NCBI GenBank assembly: GCA_017629615.1
Contig: JAGBWT010000059.1
Coordinates: 1 to 9,519, forward strand
Reading direction: 5' to 3'
From: Alistipes sp.
GTDB lineage: Bacteria; Bacteroidota; Bacteroidia; Bacteroidales; Rikenellaceae
Length of the DNA: 9,519 bases
Shown: in pieces, positions 6,170 through 9,519 of the stretch
How the letters are laid out: each line of letters begins with the position of its first letter
Position numbering within the stretch: position 1 is the stretch's first letter
Position numbers and translations under genes: made by a program
Notes under the pieces: generated by a model
Database searches by the model: none
The model's input: only the letters and a program-made list of their open reading frames with translations
Told to the model about the DNA's origin: nothing

Positions 6170-8626
6170 ATGAAACTTTTTAGACTTATTGCGCTATTCT
6201 TTGCGCTATTGATTGTATCGTGCTCCGAATCGAGCAACGTTATCGACAGTGGCGAGGAGGGCCCTATCGAAACCCCGACGACAACCATATCGTCGATTAC
6301 GGCCCGAATTGCCAACCAGACTCGTGCAACGGGTTATCTTGGCCAGACTTCGTTCCAGGCCTATTGGAGCGACAACGACCAGATTATGGTCAGCGACCTC
6401 TCGAAGAGTGCAGTCTTTACGTTATCCGATGGTAGCGGCAGTGTAAGTGGCAAATTTGCAGGCTCATTTGAGCCTGGCACAAAGCGCATCTATGCCGTCT
6501 ATCCAGCCCAATCGGTAACTGTAACCAACAGCGGATTTAGAGTAACCATTCCGCAAAAGCAGAGCTATTCATCGTCGCGCTCAACAAAAATCAACGACAG
6601 ATTGCTCCTGCTCGGCCACTCTACCGACGACAACAAAACCTTCACGCTCTCGCCCGTCACCTCGCTTATCAACTTCGATATTAAACTCACTGCCGAGCGA
6701 GAGATTAAGTCGGTTAAACTCTACTCCGAGAGCTTCAACATCTGCGGCAGCGGAATAATCAATGTCACCACCGGGGCGGTCTACTCCACTATGCTCAAAG
6801 AGCTGACACTCGCCTATGCCAACCCAAGCAAAGGCTCATCGAAAGATGGTTGGGCAGTGGTTGCTCCTACCGACTTTACAAAGAGCGAGGCTGATGTCTA
6901 CTACGATATTCAGACCGACAATGGCGTATATACCTTCTGCCACAATCCAAAGAAGAATATCAAGGCTGGCGAGATATATACCATCTCCCTCTCGGTCGAG
7001 GACTTCGCCCAGGTTGCCGACAAGGAGAGCCTCTCCGAAGGTCGTTTCTTCTACAAGCCGGAGGTCGAAGAGTCAGAGCCAGAAGACGAGAATACGTTAA
7101 AAGGCGTTATCAAATATAACGATGGCACATTAGCTTCGGGCGTCTCGGTTTCGGACGGTTTCTCGGTTGTACATACAGGCGCCGATGGTAGTTTCCGCAT
7201 CACTCCTCACCAAGACGCGTGGTATATCTACTACTCCATTCCGGCTGACTGTCGAGTCGTTAGCAATAGCAACGGCATACCGGGCTTCTTTACTAAATTG
7301 GAGGAGGGTCGCAAGGTCTATAACTTCACGTTGTCGAAATTGGAGGGTGGAGCCGAGGCTAAATTCAAGTTACTCTGTTTGGCCGACCCTCAATGTAGCA
7401 AGGCCGCCAACCGCACACGATTCAACAACGAGTCGGTTCCGTTCATCAAAAACTTTGTAAACACCTCGGACGCACCTTGCTATGGAGTAACATTGGGCGA
7501 TATAGTAAGTTCGAGTAGCAGCAACGACACCTCGGACCAGATGCCTTATATGCGCAGCCATATGGCCTACGATAATATTGGTATGCACGTTTTCCAAACA
7601 ATGGGCAACCACGACAACGTATTTTTCAGCACATCGCAACCTATCGATGCCGACGAGAACAGTAGCACCCCGAACTTGAAGGCTCAACGCAAATTCGAGG
7701 ATATATTTGGTCCAATCAACCACTCGTGGAATCGAGGCAACGCGCACATCGTCTGTATGCGAGATATCATATACAAGAATACAACCAACTCTTCGGATTA
7801 CTACATCGGCTTTACCAACGAGCAATACGAGTGGCTTCGTCAGGATTTGGCCCTTGTACCAAAAGACAAGATGGTTATACTCTGCGTACATATTCCGATA
7901 CTCAACTCCACAAACGACAATGTGCAGAAGGTTCTCGCTCTGCTCCGAGAGTTTAAGGAGGCTCACATTATGGCTGGCCATACCCACTATATGCGTAATG
8001 AGCCGACTCTTACGAGCGGCATATACGAGCACGTTCACGCTGCCGTATGTGGTGCGTGGTGGTATTCAAACATCAATGGCGATGGTGCGCCTAACGGATT
8101 TGGCGTTTATGACATCGAGGGTAACACCATCACAAATTGGTATTATCAGGGCGTAAACAGCGGTATGAATGGTCGCGACTATCAGTTACGACTCTATCGA
8201 GGCAACCACAAATCGGGTGGTAGCTATGAGCATTTCGCACAACAGCACGGCGACGGTGTTATATTGGCTAATGCATTCAATGCTGATAGCAGTTGGACCT
8301 TGAAGGTTTATGAAAATGACGTCTATACCGGCACAATGACAATGATACCTAACAAAAAAGAAGAACCGAAGAAAGGCTCGGGCCAAAGCAACCCTACAAA
8401 GCCTTCGACCGCTTCGAGTCAAGACTGGTGGGCTATCGGCTATCACGTCGGAGTCGTTGGACGCTCTCGTTCGAGCTACAACACCAACGGTTTCCACCTC
8501 TACAAATACACCCTCAAAGACAAGACAGCAAAGGTGCGTGTCGAGGCAACCGACCGCTTTGGTCAGGTCTATGCAACCTCAACCATCACAGCCGACTACG
8601 ACTACTCGTTGGTTGCACCAAAATAG
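6170..8626 (+). CDS. Fimbrillin-like/calcineurin-like phosphoesterase fusion lipoprotein
   Basis: The 818-residue protein begins with a lipoprotein signal (LIVSC, Cys18), so it should be anchored in the envelope and may be surface-exposed. Residues about 38-280 resemble fimbrillin-family proteins: TRA at 52-54, FQAYWSDNDQIMV (62-74), IYAVYP (107-112), a VTIPQKQ segment (125-131) and repeated beta strands. After an acidic linker (298-307, rich in Glu/Asp), residues 309-390 match a MetallophosN-type domain (GVSVSDG at 324-330, TGADGSF at 336-342). The phosphoesterase core follows with metal-binding motifs DPQ (406-408, Gln in the usual His place), GD (443-444), GNHD (479-482), H574 and GHTH (603-606). 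The CGAWW (627-631) and GDGAPNGFGVYDI (637-649) segments match MetallophosC proteins. A Lys/Pro/Ser linker (729-748) precedes the last 70 residues. It probably hydrolyses a phosphoester, substrate unknown. It may be read through from uvrA 39 bases upstream; no good promoter of its own was seen. The codon after the stop is also a stop (TAG TAG). Confidence 0.85.
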   Translation: MKLFRLIALFFALLIVSCSESSNVIDSGEEGPIETPTTTISSITARIANQTRATGYLGQTSFQAYWSDNDQIMVSDLSKSAVFTLSDGSGSVSGKFAGSFEPGTKRIYAVYPAQSVTVTNSGFRVTIPQKQSYSSSRSTKINDRLLLLGHSTDDNKTFTLSPVTSLINFDIKLTAEREIKSVKLYSESFNICGSGIINVTTGAVYSTMLKELTLAYANPSKGSSKDGWAVVAPTDFTKSEADVYYDIQTDNGVYTFCHNPKKNIKAGEIYTISLSVEDFAQVADKESLSEGRFFYKPEVEESEPEDENTLKGVIKYNDGTLASGVSVSDGFSVVHTGADGSFRITPHQDAWYIYYSIPADCRVVSNSNGIPGFFTKLEEGRKVYNFTLSKLEGGAEAKFKLLCLADPQCSKAANRTRFNNESVPFIKNFVNTSDAPCYGVTLGDIVSSSSSNDTSDQMPYMRSHMAYDNIGMHVFQTMGNHDNVFFSTSQPIDADENSSTPNLKAQRKFEDIFGPINHSWNRGNAHIVCMRDIIYKNTTNSSDYYIGFTNEQYEWLRQDLALVPKDKMVILCVHIPILNSTNDNVQKVLALLREFKEAHIMAGHTHYMRNEPTLTSGIYEHVHAAVCGAWWYSNINGDGAPNGFGVYDIEGNTITNWYYQGVNSGMNGRDYQLRLYRGNHKSGGSYEHFAQQHGDGVILANAFNADSSWTLKVYENDVYTGTMTMIPNKKEEPKKGSGQSNPTKPSTASSQDWWAIGYHVGVVGRSRSSYNTNGFHLYKYTLKDKTAKVRVEATDRFGQVYATSTITADYDYSLVAPK

Positions 8627-8637
8627 TAGCGACGTAA

Positions 8638-8649
8638 ATATGTACATAT
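8638..8649. repeat. 12-bp palindrome after the phosphoesterase gene
   Basis: ATATGTACATAT is a perfect palindrome starting 12 bases after the stop codon, and a T-rich run (8651-8660) follows. It could be a weak transcription end, but the stem is almost entirely A/T and the T-rich run overlaps the next gene's promoter, so the function is uncertain. Confidence 0.25.
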
Positions 8650-8651
8650 AT

Positions 8652-8683
8652 TTTGTTTTTGAATAAAAAAATAGATATTTTTG
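8652..8683 (+). promoter_or_regulatory. Strong Bacteroidota promoter of the secreted-protein gene
   Basis: TTTG (8652-8655) and TATTTTTG (8676-8683) match both consensus boxes exactly with a 20-base spacing. A leader of roughly 30 very AT-rich bases leads to the ATG at 8723. This makes the following gene an independent transcription unit, probably well expressed. Confidence 0.75.
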
Positions 8684-8722
8684 CAATAGAAAAGCGAAAA
8701 ATTTAACCTAAAAATTTATACT

Positions 8723-9519
8723 ATGAAGATTAGTTTTATTGCAAAGGGATTGCTCGTTGTAGCATTGACAGCAATCTTCTGCGTAGCAACCGACGCTACC
8801 GTTTCGGCTCAAAAGAAGAAAAAGGAGAAGGCGAAGAAGGAGAAAATCACCGACCCTCGTCTGCTTACGGTAATGAGTATGACAAAGATGTCGAAAGAGA
8901 GCCAATACATCGTTAAGAACCGCGCATTGAAGACAAACCACCGCGCAGTACAAGGTTTCGATATCAGCGCCGATGGTACAATGTGGTTCAGCCAGCCAGG
9001 ACAAACAGGTAAGAATCAGCAGGGTCTGACCAAGATTCACGAGAACTATGTTGTCCGCATCAAGGACGGCAAGCGTGAGACTATGACGCTGCGCTATTTC
9101 GGTGGTGCCAACAGTATCTTTGTTGAGAATGCCGAAGATGGCGATTATGTATGGATTGGTAGCAATGGTGACAAATGGAAAGGCAGTTACAACCGTACCC
9201 GCACCATTTCGCGCGTACCTTTCACGGTCGATGGCGAGGCCAACAATGGCTATGCAGGTGAAACCTACTTCCTCGGTGGTAACTCGGCTCGCTATGCTCG
9301 TCCGGCTATCGATGTTGAGAACGATTTGCTCTGCGTATCGACCCAGAATGCAGGTGCTGTAACGGTACACATCTACAACCTCACGGAGGCTCGCTCTTTG
9401 TCAGACAGCAACATCAAGCTCAAAACTACTTGGAAGGGTGAGATGGTTGGCGAGGACGAGGAGACTGTCGTTCGCACCATCAAGGCAAAGGATTTGACCA
9501 CTTTGGAGCCACTCTACAC
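8723..9519 (+). CDS. Secreted protein with Lys-rich N-terminus, family uncertain, partial
   Basis: The frame is open from the ATG at 8723 to the right edge: 265 complete codons, C-terminus missing. Residues 1-29 form a signal peptide (Lys2, hydrophobic core 9-22) with a VSA|Q signal-peptidase-I type cleavage site. Cys20 is not in a proper lipobox because Phe precedes it. The mature protein starts with QKKKKEKAKKEK (30-41), strongly basic. The remainder looks beta-rich, with segments such as VQGFDISADGTMWFSQ (76-91), YVVRIKDGK (109-117), YVWIGSNGD (142-150) and LLCVSTQNAGAVTVHIYNL (202-220). The first and third recall the blades of helveticin-J-like or other beta-propeller proteins, but this resemblance is weak and should not be read as a function. 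It has its own promoter, so it is not obviously in an operon with the phosphoesterase lipoprotein 96 bases upstream. The predicted location is periplasmic, surface or extracellular. No catalytic motif was recognised in the visible part. Confidence 0.8.
   Translation, partial: MKISFIAKGLLVVALTAIFCVATDATVSAQKKKKEKAKKEKITDPRLLTVMSMTKMSKESQYIVKNRALKTNHRAVQGFDISADGTMWFSQPGQTGKNQQGLTKIHENYVVRIKDGKRETMTLRYFGGANSIFVENAEDGDYVWIGSNGDKWKGSYNRTRTISRVPFTVDGEANNGYAGETYFLGGNSARYARPAIDVENDLLCVSTQNAGAVTVHIYNLTEARSLSDSNIKLKTTWKGEMVGEDEETVVRTIKAKDLTTLEPLY

Noticed and set aside
7370..8038. 222-codon minus-strand frame
   Set aside because: It is antisense to the phosphoesterase core, which has intact metal motifs on the plus strand, and shows no family features or promoter.
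8708..9370. 220-codon minus-strand frame
   Set aside because: It is antisense to the secreted-protein gene, which has a signal peptide and a consensus promoter. The antisense frame has neither.

Overview
The window looks like a chromosomal segment of a gut-type Bacteroidales bacterium (phylum Bacteroidota); a Rikenellaceae/Alistipes-like source is a guess. The grounds are several TAnnTTTG -7 promoter boxes, start codons mostly lacking a Shine-Dalgarno sequence, a fimbrillin-like lipoprotein, a C10-protease-type propeptide lipoprotein and a Bacteroidota-style UvrA. No tRNA, rRNA, CRISPR array, transposase or phage gene was seen.

Left part, minus strand. The N-terminal 158 codons of a lipoprotein resembling the propeptide of C10 (streptopain-like) peptidases run off the left edge (1-475). 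An AT-rich gap (476-759) follows, holding candidate promoters, a 7-bp inverted repeat and an unusual nested inverted-repeat structure at 643-763 that reaches the stop codon of the next gene. Next comes a two-gene operon read right to left: a CvfB/YitL-type S1-domain RNA-binding protein (1521-2357) and a class I SAM methyltransferase (760-1521), joined by a one-base TAATG overlap.

Middle. A short divergent promoter region (2358-2487) has a perfect -7 box on each strand and a TTGTAA/TTACAA dyad. To its right are a TauE/SafE (TSUP) membrane permease (2488-3279) and uvrA (3293-6130), 13 bases apart. uvrA carries a perfect AGGAGG ribosome-binding site, the only clear one in the window. Repair and anion export are probably co-transcribed here, which may be only conserved gene order.

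Right part, plus strand. An 818-residue lipoprotein (6170-8626) joins an N-terminal fimbrillin-like region to a complete calcineurin-like phosphoesterase with its MetallophosN-like and MetallophosC-like flanking domains. A separate gene with a strong Bacteroidota promoter (8652-8683) begins at 8723 and runs off the right edge. It encodes a secreted protein with a Lys-rich N-terminus and a probable beta-rich body, of uncertain family.

The genes are mostly housekeeping (DNA repair, RNA binding, a permease) plus envelope or secreted proteins. No clear defence or mobile system is present. The items most worth a second look are the fimbrillin-phosphoesterase fusion and the 643-763 inverted-repeat element.
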